This document shows positions 54,445 through 63,395 of a DNA stretch of 64,000 nt, piece after piece. Source of the stretch: Paraburkholderia azotifigens (lineage in GTDB: Bacteria > Pseudomonadota > Gammaproteobacteria > Burkholderiales > Burkholderiaceae); contig NZ_VOQS01000005.1 of assembly GCF_007995085.1 (NCBI RefSeq), positions 1 to 64,000 on the forward strand. Reading direction: 5' to 3'. Position numbers and translations under genes: made by a program. The notes beneath the pieces were generated by a model. It searched no databases, had not been told where the DNA came from, and saw only the letters and a list, made by a program, of their open reading frames with translations. Position 1 is the first letter of the stretch; every line of letters starts with the position of its first letter.

Positions 54445-57036
54445 TTGCGTACGCTATTCCCTACACGAAACACACACGATGCCTCAGGCAGCTTCGCAAT
54501 GCGCGACCTGCTGCGGCGCGCGCTGCTTGTCGCGTTGCCTGTGCTCCTGGCGGGCTGCGCGGCACAAAAAGCCTGGCGGGACGGTCAGCAGTTCGTAGCG
54601 CAGGGCAAGGTCGACGAAGGGCTCGCCAAACTCGAAGAGGCCGTCAAACAGGAGCCGCAGGACGCGAGCTACCGCGCCACCTGGATCGCTGAGCGCGAGA
54701 AGGCGCTGGTGCGTTACGACGAACAGGGCGACCGCTTCGCCGCAGGCGGTGCGAGGGACGCCGCCCGCAAGATGTACGAGCATGCGCTCGCCATCGAGCC
54801 GAATAACGAGCGAGCCTTGGCCGGCGTCGCCGCACTCGAAAGCAGCGCGCGGATCGACGGGCTACTCGGCCGGGCGGAGGCGCTCGCCGCAAGGCAGCAG
54901 CCCGACGAAGCGCGCCGCATACTCAATGTCGTGCTGACGGAAGCGCCGGCTAACCGGCGCGCCCTTGCACTCAAGCGTCGGCTCAACGCCGATACTGGCG
55001 CTGCGCGGGTCGAGACGGCGTTGGCTGTCGCCTACCGCAAGCCGATTCGCATCGATTTCAGGGACGCGCCGCTCAAGCAGGTGTTCGAAGTCATCTCACA
55101 CAGTTCGGGGCTGAACTTTCTGTTCGATAAGGATGTGAAGACCGACCAGCGCACCTCTATCTTTCTGAAGAACAGCACCATCGACGCAACCGTGCGTTAC
55201 GTTCTCGCGACAAATCAGCTCGCGCAACAGGTGCTTGACGAGAATACGGTGTTGATTTACCCCGCAACGGCTCCGAAGCTCAAGGACTACCAGGAGCTGG
55301 CGGTGCGAACGTTCTTTTTGTCCAACGCTGATGCGAAGACGGTCGCCAACACGCTCAAGACGATCGTGAAATCGCACGATGTGGTAGCGGACGAAAAGCT
55401 GAACATGGTCATCGTGCGTGACACGCCCGACGCGATCCGGATGGCGGAAAAGCTGGTCACGCTCCAAGATGTCGCGGAGCCCGAGGTGATGCTCGAAGTC
55501 GAGGTGCTCGAAGTGCAGCGCACGAGACTCCAGCATCTTGGTATCGCCTGGCCGGGCTCGGTCACGGTGACCCCGCTGCCCGTCGGCGGCGTGGTCAGCC
55601 CCGTCGTCAGCGGAAGCACTCCTGGAAGTCCGTTCGGCGGCACGAACGGGGGATCGTTCGGCTCCACGCCGTCGACAAACGCGTCGCCGTCGCTGACGCT
55701 GCACGATTTGTTGAACCAGACGTCGCGCACGCTCGGGCTGTCGTCGTTGCAGGCGACCATCAACACGAACCTCCAGGATTCTGATGCAAAGCTACTGACC
55801 AACCCGCGCATCCGAGTGCACAACCACGAAAAGGCGAAGATCCTGATCGGCGAGCGCGTGCCGAACATCACGTCGACGGCGACCTCGACGGGCTTCGTCT
55901 CGCAGTCGGTCAACTACCTGGACATCGGCCTTACGCTGAGCGTCGAACCGTCGATTTACCTCGACGACTCGGTCGGCATCAAGGTGTCGCTCGAAGTCAG
56001 CAGCCTGCTCAACCAGGTGTCGGGCGCGGCGGGCACGACGGCGTACGAAATCGGCACGCGCACGGCGAGCACCGTGCTGCAACTGAAAAACGGCGAGACG
56101 GACGTGCTCGCCGGCCTGATCGACAGTCAGGAACGCACTTCCGGCAACAAGCTGCCCGGGCTCGGCCAGCTTCCTGTTCTCGGCCGCCTGTTCGGCGCAA
56201 CGACCGACGACGACAAGAACACGGAGATCGTGCTGTCGATCACGCCGCACCTGATTCGCAACATCCAGCGTCCCGACGCCGATCTCGCCTACTTCACGTC
56301 CGGCACCGAGTCGAACATGCGCAGCATGATCCAGTCGAACGGATTTCCGGCTCCTTCTGCGTCGCCTTCACCTTCACTCAACGCATCGTCAACGATCGAG
56401 GGCGCGGCGCGCCAGACATCGAGCGGTTCGCCGAACGGGCTCAACAACGGATATGGCGCGGGTAATGGAACGAACGGTGCATATGGGGCAACTGGTGCGT
56501 ACGGTTCAAGCGGCGCGTACAGCACGAATGGAGCGTATGGAGCGGGCACAGGGGGCTACTCCGGTGTCGGCGACGGCAGCGCGCCGTACGTGGGCGGCGC
56601 GGGTGCGGGAGTGGGCACTGCGCAGATGACTGTGCAGGGGCCGCCTCAGGTGAAGGTGGGCGATTCCGTGAGCGTCGCCATCACGATGCAGGCGGACCAG
56701 CCCGTGACGAGCGTGTCGTCGAACGTGAGCTTTGACAGCACGAAGCTGCAGTTCATCGGCGTGACGGAAGGCGACTTCCTCAAGCAGGGCGGCTCGCCGA
56801 CTAGCTTTTCCAACCGCCTCGCGCAGGGCGGGCATCTCATACTCAGCGACTCGGTTCAAGGCGGCTCCGGTGCATCGTCGACGGGCACCTTTGCGGTGCT
56901 GAGCTTCAAGGCGCTCGCGGCGACCTCGCAGACGTCGGTACAGATCCAGCCCGGCTCCATCATTGGCGTGAGCGGCACACCGATCACGATGGCGCCGCCG
57001 TCCGCCTACACTTTCGGCGTGGTGGGAGTCCAATGA
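54445..57036 (+). CDS. Secretin (GspD/PilQ-like) lipoprotein with C-terminal cohesin-like domain
   Basis: 863 residues from TTG 54445, which has GAGGA nine bases upstream; ATG 54499 is an alternative. A lipoprotein signal ends LPVLLAGC (Cys38). TPR-like helices follow (KVDEGLAKLEEAVKQEPQDA, KMYEHALAIEPNNERALAGV), then an STN/N0-like domain (IDFRDAPLKQVFEVISHSSG) and N1-like part. The secretin core (about 370-620) has LTNPRIRVHNHEKAKILIGE, VPNITS and TDVLAGLIDSQERTSGNKLP, ending in EIVLSITPHLIRN. A Gly/Ala/Tyr-rich linker (about 666-718) leads to a final domain (733-863; PPQVKVGDSVSVAITMQADQ, SNVSFDSTKLQFIGVTEGDF) that looks like a cohesin. It would form the outer-membrane channel. The cohesin may bind cargo or surface partners; that is inference. 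Confidence 0.9.
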   Translation: MRTLFPTRNTHDASGSFAMRDLLRRALLVALPVLLAGCAAQKAWRDGQQFVAQGKVDEGLAKLEEAVKQEPQDASYRATWIAEREKALVRYDEQGDRFAAGGARDAARKMYEHALAIEPNNERALAGVAALESSARIDGLLGRAEALAARQQPDEARRILNVVLTEAPANRRALALKRRLNADTGAARVETALAVAYRKPIRIDFRDAPLKQVFEVISHSSGLNFLFDKDVKTDQRTSIFLKNSTIDATVRYVLATNQLAQQVLDENTVLIYPATAPKLKDYQELAVRTFFLSNADAKTVANTLKTIVKSHDVVADEKLNMVIVRDTPDAIRMAEKLVTLQDVAEPEVMLEVEVLEVQRTRLQHLGIAWPGSVTVTPLPVGGVVSPVVSGSTPGSPFGGTNGGSFGSTPSTNASPSLTLHDLLNQTSRTLGLSSLQATINTNLQDSDAKLLTNPRIRVHNHEKAKILIGERVPNITSTATSTGFVSQSVNYLDIGLTLSVEPSIYLDDSVGIKVSLEVSSLLNQVSGAAGTTAYEIGTRTASTVLQLKNGETDVLAGLIDSQERTSGNKLPGLGQLPVLGRLFGATTDDDKNTEIVLSITPHLIRNIQRPDADLAYFTSGTESNMRSMIQSNGFPAPSASPSPSLNASSTIEGAARQTSSGSPNGLNNGYGAGNGTNGAYGATGAYGSSGAYSTNGAYGAGTGGYSGVGDGSAPYVGGAGAGVGTAQMTVQGPPQVKVGDSVSVAITMQADQPVTSVSSNVSFDSTKLQFIGVTEGDFLKQGGSPTSFSNRLAQGGHLILSDSVQGGSGASSTGTFAVLSFKALAATSQTSVQIQPGSIIGVSGTPITMAPPSAYTFGVVGVQ

Positions 57037-57638
57037 CGCGCGCCTCTCGTCAGGCGGCTGCGAGCGGCCGCTGCGCGCGGGAAGTCGAACATGCAGCCGA
57101 ACGTGGTGAACTCGCCGAACATGCAGCCGGAAGTGCTGCCGTTCATGCGTATGGCCGCAGGTTCTGCCATCCGCCGGCCGGCTTCACATTGATCGAGCTG
57201 CTGGTCACGCTCGCCATTCTCGGGGTGCTCGCTTGCATGACAGTGCCCGTCGCGCAGATCATGCGCCAGCGCGAGCGTGAGCAGGAATTGCGGCAGGCGT
57301 TGCACGAGATCCGCTACGCGATTGATGCCTACAAGGCTGCGTCGAAGGAAGGGCGCGTCGACGTGGAAGCGGGTGCAACGGGGTATCCGCCGAAGCTGGA
57401 GCTGCTGGTCGATGGCGTGCAGGACAAGACCGATCCGAAGGGCCACAAGCTGTACTTTCTGCGCCGCATTCCGCGCGACCCGATGAACAACGATCCCGAT
57501 CTCACCGACGCCGCGACGTGGGGCAAGCGCTGCTATGCAAGCGAGGCTGATGATCCCCAGGAAGGCGACGACGTGTACGACGTCTACACCACATCGAAAG
57601 CCGTCGGGCTCAACGGCATTCCATACCGGAGCTGGTGA
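57033..57638 (+). CDS. Pseudopilin with unusually long leader
   Basis: A 201-residue type II pseudopilin. It starts in an ATGA overlap with the secretin stop. The prepilin site is PPAG then FTLIELLVTLAILGVLACMT, with Glu5 present, but the leader before it is about 51 residues long, against 6-25 as usual; no closer ATG, GTG or TTG exists in frame. The globular part includes EQELRQALHEIRYAIDAYKA and YPPKLELLVDGVQDKTDPKG, then FLRRIPRDPMNNDPDLTDAA, close to the GspG-like fold. It is one of three pseudopilin-like genes after the secretin. Confidence 0.85.
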   Translation: MTRASRQAAASGRCAREVEHAAERGELAEHAAGSAAVHAYGRRFCHPPAGFTLIELLVTLAILGVLACMTVPVAQIMRQREREQELRQALHEIRYAIDAYKAASKEGRVDVEAGATGYPPKLELLVDGVQDKTDPKGHKLYFLRRIPRDPMNNDPDLTDAATWGKRCYASEADDPQEGDDVYDVYTTSKAVGLNGIPYRSW

Positions 57639-57641
57639 CCT

Positions 57642-58031
57642 ATGACATACCGTTCGCGCGGCGCGCGCGGCTTCACGCTGATCGAGCTGCTGCTCGTGCT
57701 CGCCATCGTGTCGCTGCTGCTTACGCTTGCATTGCCGCAGTATTTTCATTCGATCGATGCGTCGAAGGACAAAGTACTCGCAGAGAACCTGCTGGTCACG
57801 CGCGATGCGATCGACAAATTCTACGGCGATGTCGGGCGATATCCGGACTCGCTCGATGAACTGGTGGACAAGCACTATCTGCGCGCGCTGCCATTCGACC
57901 CCGTGACGGACAGCGCGACGACCTGGGTGATCGTCGCTCCGCCCGACGAGCAGGTTCCCGGCAAGGTCTATGACATCAAGAGCGGCGCGCCCGGCTCGAC
58001 GTCGGGCGGACAAGCGTACGGGGCGTTATGA
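57642..58031 (+). CDS. Pseudopilin (GspG/H-like)
   Basis: A 129-residue pseudopilin starting three bases after the previous stop. The ten-residue leader MTYRSRGARG is followed by FTLIELLLVLAIVSLLLTLA with Glu5, a clean prepilin peptidase substrate. The remainder (QYFHSIDASKDKVLAENLLV, TRDAIDKFYGDVGRYPDSLD, LVDKHYLRALPFDPVTDS) resembles shortened GspG-like subunits. It would be a second pseudopilus component. It overlaps the next gene by ATGA. Confidence 0.88.
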   Translation: MTYRSRGARGFTLIELLLVLAIVSLLLTLALPQYFHSIDASKDKVLAENLLVTRDAIDKFYGDVGRYPDSLDELVDKHYLRALPFDPVTDSATTWVIVAPPDEQVPGKVYDIKSGAPGSTSGGQAYGAL

Positions 58032-58558
58032 AAAAAGACCTGCCAACGCGTTCCGTACACGTGGCGCAAGGCGGCTACGCCTATCTGGCGCTGCTGATCC
58101 TGATCGCCATCATCGGCGTGGTCGCGGCGGCGGCTGTGCAGCTCGGCGGGGTTTATCAGCGGCGCATGGCCGAGGAGGAACTGCTGTTCGTAGGCGGGGA
58201 ATATCAGCGCGCACTACTGAGCTATGCCGCAGCTACGCCCGTCGGCCAGCCGAGGCAGCCCCGCACGCTCGACGATCTCGTGCGCGATCCGCGCTACCCA
58301 AATCCGATGCGTCATCTGCGCAAGCTCTACGCGGACCCGGTGACGGGCAAGTCGAACTGGGTGCTCGTCAAATCCCCCGACGGACAGACGATTGTCGGGA
58401 TACACAGCGCGTCCGTCGCGAAGCCGATCAAGATCGCGCAATTCCCGCCGGACTTCAAAGGATTCGAAGACAAGCGGCACTACGCAGACTGGATTTTCTT
58501 TGCGCGCGTACCCGCAGCGGCGCGCGCGTCCAGCGTCGGCATTGCGATACGTCCCTGA
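58028..58558 (+). CDS. Divergent pseudopilin-like protein without Glu5
   Basis: A 176-residue protein starting in an ATGA overlap. The N-terminal helix (GGYAYLALLILIAIIGVVAA) comes after a short basic leader as in pseudopilins, but there is no FTLxE motif and no acidic residue at position five. The rest has EEELLFVGGEYQRALLSYAA, LVRDPRYPNPMRHLRKLYAD and PVTGKSNWVLV, matching the C-terminal part of GspG-like proteins in similar clusters. Lack of Glu5 is the hallmark of GspK, the tip pseudopilin, so it may cap the pseudopilus. It is the last gene of the operon. Confidence 0.75.
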   Translation: MKKDLPTRSVHVAQGGYAYLALLILIAIIGVVAAAAVQLGGVYQRRMAEEELLFVGGEYQRALLSYAAATPVGQPRQPRTLDDLVRDPRYPNPMRHLRKLYADPVTGKSNWVLVKSPDGQTIVGIHSASVAKPIKIAQFPPDFKGFEDKRHYADWIFFARVPAAARASSVGIAIRP

Positions 58559-59184
58559 CCAACGCTGCGGGCTCCGATGCAAATCGGGGACGCCGGTAGG
58601 CTATGCTCAAGTTTTGAATAGTGCGCGGACCATGAGTAAGCCGACAGACATTGACAGGCTGCTCACCGTCCGCCACCTTAACCGCGAAGTCATCGTCGTG
58701 CGTGCGTTGATACCTGCGTTACAAGCGCAGCTTTCGCGACTTGGTAGAAGTAATGGCCGAGACTATCGCAGGCAAACACGACGACCGTGCGGTGGATCAT
58801 ACGCTTCCGGAGTTCGTAAAGCGCTCGGGCCGGTTTGAAAAATCCGTTAATGGTTCGCGGAGCGTAGGCGATACATACGATTCGAACACTGCACGCCTGA
58901 ACTGACATGGCCCAGTCCCCCAGTTTTTTGACCCTTCTGGCGGCCCCAGTGAATCGATATCGTGTGTCGGATGCGGGCTGTGCGCGCGCCTTTGACGTCA
59001 TGAAGGGTCGCCTCGCGAGTTTCATCGCGACGAGTTGCGCGCCGACTGCTCCCTGGTAACGTGAGTAAAGTTGGACGGGGTACGACAAAGCGACGCTTGG
59101 AATAAGCAGTGCCACATATGCGTTAGAAGTACGCGCTGTCTCGTTTAATGGGATCAGGTTAATACCGACATCGTTGAGTCAAAA
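58559..59184. other. Gap after the secretion operon
   Basis: A plus-strand frame from ATG 58632 (MSKPTDIDRLLTVRHLNREV) and a minus-strand frame at 58690-59115 are open, but I recognise neither. No terminator with a T run is evident after the last pseudopilin-like gene. Confidence 0.35.
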
Positions 59185-59916
59185 ATGCCAACATCAGACA
59201 GAGAAATGAAGTTCCGAGATTGCCTTCCATCGTATATAGGACGCGAGCCACAGCTTGACGATCTTAACGGATATTGTCGCCGCCCGATGCTCGAGATGGA
59301 GTCTCATGCACGGGCCTTTTACCAGAGCATTTGCCGTCGACGGACTGAACGTGATTTTTCAGCGGAGCCGGTCCCTGACGAGGTGATTCGACTAGCATTG
59401 AGAACAGCCGCGACGGCGCCCTCGGGCGCCAATCTATAGCCATGGCATTTTGTCGTATTGAAAGATCCGGCTTTGAAACGACGTATAAGGGTGGCCGCTG
59501 AAGAGGAGGAGAGAGTTTTCTATCGAAGCAGAGCGCCGCAGGAATGGCTGGATGCGCTGAAGCCGCTAGGCACGGACGAAAGCAAGCCCATTTTGGAGAT
59601 TGCGCCCGTTCTGATAGCAGTGTTTTCCGTTAATCATACGAGCTTGGATGATGGTCGCCGTGTCAAACACTACTACGTTCCCCACTCAACCGGCATCGCG
59701 ACCGGATTTTTGATCGCGGCTCTGCATGAAGCGGGCTTGGCGACTATGACCCCTACGCCAAGCCCTATGGGGTTCCTCAACGGTATCTGCCGGAGACCGG
59801 CATCAGAAAAGCCCTTTTTGCTTTTGGTTACGGGATTTCCCGCCGACGGTTGTACTGTGCCCCGCTTCGGTGGCGTGAAAAAGTCAGAGGATGAGTATTC
59901 AAGCTGGCTATGCTGA
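59185..59916 (+). pseudogene. Nitroreductase family protein interrupted by an amber stop
   Basis: Two consecutive segments in one frame make an oxygen-insensitive nitroreductase/BluB-like flavoprotein. The first ends LRTAATAPSGANL and the second resumes [16 protein letters not shown], with TAG (59437-59439) where the family usually has glutamine (SGANLQPWHF). Other family parts are [57 protein letters not shown] and [23 protein letters not shown]-binding arginines and the SGANLxPW loop are present. Only the one stop breaks it, so decay is recent, or readthrough or a suppressor would rescue it. A more decayed copy of its end is at 37258. Confidence 0.85.
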
Positions 59917-60363
59917 TTGCGATCGCCACGTGGACTGCGCGTTCAGTTACCTCTCTGGCCAACGGCGTCTCCGCAGAAAGACTTGATTCGGATTGCGAGA
60001 TGTGCACGTCGATCTTGGTACAGCAGATACGTTCATTCTTGGACCTTTCCCGTTAGGTCTATCGAAATTACAATCGCGAGTCCGACACAGAAACAGTTTT
60101 GTGGGTCCGATCTTTTGACACGCGCCACATAGCACAGCACGACTGCGAAGGGCTAGTCCGTTCGATGTGCAAGAAAATAGCAGGCTCGAACGGAAGAGCA
60201 AGAGAATCGAAAACTCGCAACAAGTCTTTCGGCTCTTGCCGCTCGTATTGTGTAGGATCTATCGCAACCAGACCTTCGGGTGCCATACTGATCTTGGATC
60301 GGTTGCAGGCGGTCAACGATAAGGAAACGGTAGACATCATGGCGGAATAACCGTAAGGAGCAT

Positions 60364-60777
60364 ATGTTCAGCAGTGACAAGGTAGGAGGCAGCCGAGCGT
60401 GGCATCGAACTGTCGAGCTGTTGTCGTCCGGCAATGAGCACAACAGGCGTGATGGAGTAACGACCACCCGCGCCGCAGAACCAAACCTGTCGTCGACATA
60501 CCGCACGGGCACCAAACTGCAGGTGCGTATTCTCGAACGGCCGACTAACTCCACTATCATCGTCCTCTGGAGCGAGCCAGGTCGGTGTTTCTATGGTCAT
60601 CAATCCTGGCGCGCAACAAAAGCACGTATCTCTGGTTGCTGCGCATTCAGCCGCTCAGTCATCCAGGAAGGCGATGAGGTCTACAAGCCGGTCTACACAG
60701 GTGTCGAGCCACAAAACTCGCAGGCCATGATTCTCGCCTCAGCTGTGTATGGAACCGTCGGTCGCCATGCCGAGTAG
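60364..60777 (+). CDS. DUF3331 domain protein
   Basis: A 137-residue protein starting at ATG 60364, four bases after TAAGGAG. It ends with the DUF3331 pattern: LQVRILERPTNSTIIVLWSE, PGRCFYGHQSWRATKARISG, CCAFSRSVIQEGDEVYKPVY and VEPQNSQAMILASAVYGTVG. The cysteines and the CAFSR-VI-EGDEVY segment suggest a small zinc-ribbon-like fold. DUF3331 is found mainly in Burkholderia-group genomes, often on accessory replicons; function unknown. A frameshifted copy lies at 37911-38259. Confidence 0.75.
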   Translation: MFSSDKVGGSRAWHRTVELLSSGNEHNRRDGVTTTRAAEPNLSSTYRTGTKLQVRILERPTNSTIIVLWSEPGRCFYGHQSWRATKARISGCCAFSRSVIQEGDEVYKPVYTGVEPQNSQAMILASAVYGTVGRHAE

Positions 60778-60779
60778 GC

Positions 60780-61010
60780 TGACCGGATACGTTGGCCAGT
60801 GCGCCTGTTACGGCAGCTATAGGTCTGGGTTGAGTAGTTTTCATCGACCTCGTCGAACCACACGGCGGCGTGAACGCTCTTGTACTGCAGCATGGTCCGG
60901 AACAGGCTCCAGCCCGCATCGAGCACGGATTTTGCCATCCGTGTGCTTGTGAGCGCCGAAGTGTTCACGTTGCCGATGAAGACGGGCGCCGACGTTGCGC
61001 TAGTTCCGCT
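60780..61010 (-). pseudogene. IS607/IS605-type TnpB relic (C-terminal half)
   Basis: The minus strand shows FIGNVNTSALTSTRMAKSVL, then DAGWSLFRTMLQYKSVHAAV, WFDEVDENYSTQTYSCRNRR and TG, the TnpB segment leading into the zinc ribbon. Two of the expected cysteines are replaced (TYSCRN for TCSCCN). It follows the IS607 tnpA relic in the normal gene order. Confidence 0.75.
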
Positions 61011-61567
61011 TTGAGCCTGCGATGGTGCCGGCCGAGCTTGATGACACTGGCATCGCTCGTACGATGCCGACACAGCGCTCGACCTCGCGAATGCCAGGTG
61101 TGTAACGCGATCTAGGCGCAGCACAGACTCCGGCGTATTTAGGTTTCTTTGAGCTGCCGAAGCGCAGTAGCCGGTCTTTCATGACCGGGACGAGGCGTGC
61201 GACGCTGCCACGAACAATGTCACCCAGCAGTCGCTGCAGTCCCTTCTTCCGATAGTTCAGACCGCCCAGATCAGTGACGACCTCGATATCCGTGGTGCCG
61301 GCGTCGGCGCAGTACCTTTCGAGTCTCGCGGCCTGCGCTTTGAGCCGTGCGGCCTGGTCGTGCGAGAAACGCGCCCATAGCAGACCGTCTTTCGCGAAGC
61401 AACCGTCTCTGCGGCGTGGCCGTCTGTACCGCCTCACGCTGGAACCGTCGATGTTCACCGACAGTCCGGCCGAACGGCAGCATCAGCCCTTGCCGATACC
61501 AGCGCCGCAATGTGCCAACTGCGACGCTCAGCTCTGCCGCAGTCTCGTTAATCGATAATAGTCGCAT
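61000..61567 (-). pseudogene. IS607 serine recombinase TnpA, frameshifted
   Basis: ATG 61567 follows AAGAGGAGATATCTC. The first frame gives the MerR-like helix-turn-helix (MRLLSINETAAELSVAVGTL, RRWYRQGLMLPFGRTVGEHR, RFQREAV). After an indel near 61440 the other frame carries the serine-recombinase part: LLWARFSHDQAARLKAQAAR, LERYCADAGTTDIEVVTDLG, GLNYRKKGLQRLLGDIVRGS and KDRLLRFGS. The catalytic-serine motif, normally YARVSS, is shortened to WARFS. A further frame change follows. It lies only 51 bases after the hemC stop. Confidence 0.8.
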
Positions 61568-61618
61568 GAGATATCTCCTCTTGATATCTCATGTAGCAAC
61601 GGTGTAAGCCGGCCGCTA

Positions 61619-62602
61619 TCACGTGCCCTTCGCAGGGCCGCTGGCCGTCGAGAGCGCACGCACGATCTCGAGTGCGCCTTGCGCTTCGAGCTGGCTCGCG
61701 ACTTCGCGGCCCAGTTCGAGCGCGGCGCCCGTCGTCGGCGCGGCGGCCGACGCTTGCGCGCTCAGCACGCGCTGGCCGTCGGGCGTAGCGACGACGCCGC
61801 GCAGATGCAGCGCGCCGTCATGCCAGGTCGCGTACGCCGCGAGCGGCACCTCGCAGCTCCCGCCGAGCGCGCGCGACACCATGCGCTCCGCTTCGACGGC
61901 GGCCGCCGTGTGTTCGTGATGCAGCGGCGCGAGCCATGCGGCGAGATCGGCACGGTCCGCGCGAATCTCGATGCCGAGCGCGCCCTGGCCGGCGGCGGGC
62001 AGGCTGTCGGCGGGATCGAGCAGCGAACGAATGCGCCCGGCGAGACCCAGCCGCTTGAGACCCGCCGCAGCCAGAATGATGGCGGCGTAGTCGCCGCGAT
62101 CGAGCTTGGCAAGACGCGTATCGAGATTGCCGCGCAGCGGCTTCACGACGAGTTCGGGATAGCGCGCGCGCAGCATCGCTTCGCGGCGCAGGCTCGACGT
62201 GCCGACCACTATGCCGGGCGGCAGCGCCGCGAGCGAGTCATACTGGCCCGAGACGAACGCATCGCGCGGATCTTCACGCTCCATGATGGTCGACAGCGCG
62301 AAGCCTTCGGGCAATTCCATCGGTACATCTTTCAGCGAGTGAACGGCGAGATCGGCGCGGCCGTCGGCGAGCGCGTTCTCCAGCTCTTTCACGAACAGCC
62401 CCTTGCCGCCGACCTTCGACAGCGTGCGATCGAGTATCTGATCCCCGCGCGTCGTCATTCCGAGGATTTTTACGTCACAAGATGGATATAATTTGTGCAG
62501 CGCAACTCGCACGTGCTCGGCCTGCCACATGGCAAGCCGGCTTTCCCGCGACACGATTACAAGCGTGGCGGGCGGCGTGGGTGCAAGCGTCTCGGAATTC
62601 AT
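61619..62602 (-). CDS. hemC: Hydroxymethylbilane synthase (porphobilinogen deaminase)
   Basis: 327 residues from ATG 62602; ATG 62614 (MTQAMNSE) is also possible. HemC joins four porphobilinogens into hydroxymethylbilane in haem and sirohaem synthesis, in the cytoplasm. Visible motifs: [40 protein letters not shown] and the catalytic aspartate region [20 protein letters not shown]. The dipyrromethane cofactor site is [17 protein letters not shown] with [13 protein letters not shown], and the cofactor-bearing cysteine is in [12 protein letters not shown]. The frame is complete. In Burkholderia-group genomes hemD normally follows; here an IS607 relic begins 51 bases after the stop and no hemD is in the window. 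Confidence 0.95.
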   Translation of the reverse strand: MNSETLAPTPPATLVIVSRESRLAMWQAEHVRVALHKLYPSCDVKILGMTTRGDQILDRTLSKVGGKGLFVKELENALADGRADLAVHSLKDVPMELPEGFALSTIMEREDPRDAFVSGQYDSLAALPPGIVVGTSSLRREAMLRARYPELVVKPLRGNLDTRLAKLDRGDYAAIILAAAGLKRLGLAGRIRSLLDPADSLPAAGQGALGIEIRADRADLAAWLAPLHHEHTAAAVEAERMVSRALGGSCEVPLAAYATWHDGALHLRGVVATPDGQRVLSAQASAAAPTTGAALELGREVASQLEAQGALEIVRALSTASGPAKGT

Positions 62603-62989
62603 TGCCTGAGTCATTGGAATGCGGGATCGGATAACAAATGATGTTAGCACGCGCTTCGGCGCCTCTCGCTGGCCGCACGGCAATGCCAAAGCAGTTTGAC
62701 ACTGTGGTCGTCGGCAGCAAATGCGTCGACTGTACTGCATCACGTCAAATGATGACGAAGTTGACTCTGGGCGAAGGCGAGTAAATGGTCAGATTCTCCG
62801 GCGCAATCGCGGTCTAGCCTCTATCCGTATAGACGATGCCGAACAATCAATTGAGTTGTATCGACGCCTGATTTTCTAAAGCGTATGTGGCGCGAAGGAT
62901 GATCATCCGTAACGGAGTCTTTGAGCTTGACCGTCATGGAGAGAGGTCACTGCACTCCATTCCGTGCATCGAATTCCGCGCCCAATATC
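62603..62989. other. Gap upstream of hemC
   Basis: No gene is recognised. It should contain the hemC promoter. From about 62950 the TnpB-associated downstream sequence begins on the other side. Confidence 0.4.
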
Positions 62990-63240
62990 GTGAACACAAT
63001 ATCCCTTACGTCCTCCCGGGCCTCGGCCTTCGGCTCTCGCGCATGGCGCGGAAAGGACGGGCATTCCTTCTGCAAGCCGGCGACGTCCCGCCGCGAGAAT
63101 GTTCACTGCCGCATTGATGTCGCGACGATGATATGCGCCGCATTCGGGGCGGGTCCATTCGCCTATTCCGCGACCTTCCAGGCCCTTCGGGCCAGTGCGC
63201 TTGTTACAGCAGTTGCAGGTCTGGGTTGAATATCGCGCGC
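62990..63240 (-). pseudogene. IS607/IS605-type TnpB relic (C-terminal end)
   Basis: The minus strand reads YSTQTCNCCNKRTGPKGLEG, then [20 protein letters not shown] and [15 protein letters not shown], the zinc ribbon and RuvC-III region of TnpB including the catalytic aspartate in HRRDINAA. Nothing upstream of 63240 remains, where unrelated sequence begins. ACGTCCTCCC at about 63008 is the characteristic downstream end, as at 21255. Confidence 0.8.
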
Positions 63241-63395
63241 GAACTGCCACGTGAACTCTACCGGGACGGCTTTTTCACTTATCGACAAACTGGTTTTAAA
63301 ACTTTCAATTTTCATTGTCCCGAATATAGCCTTGTGCATCGCTTGAAGTCATTTCGGGCCTCAGCAGTGGTCTGAATTACCGCAAAAAAAACTTA

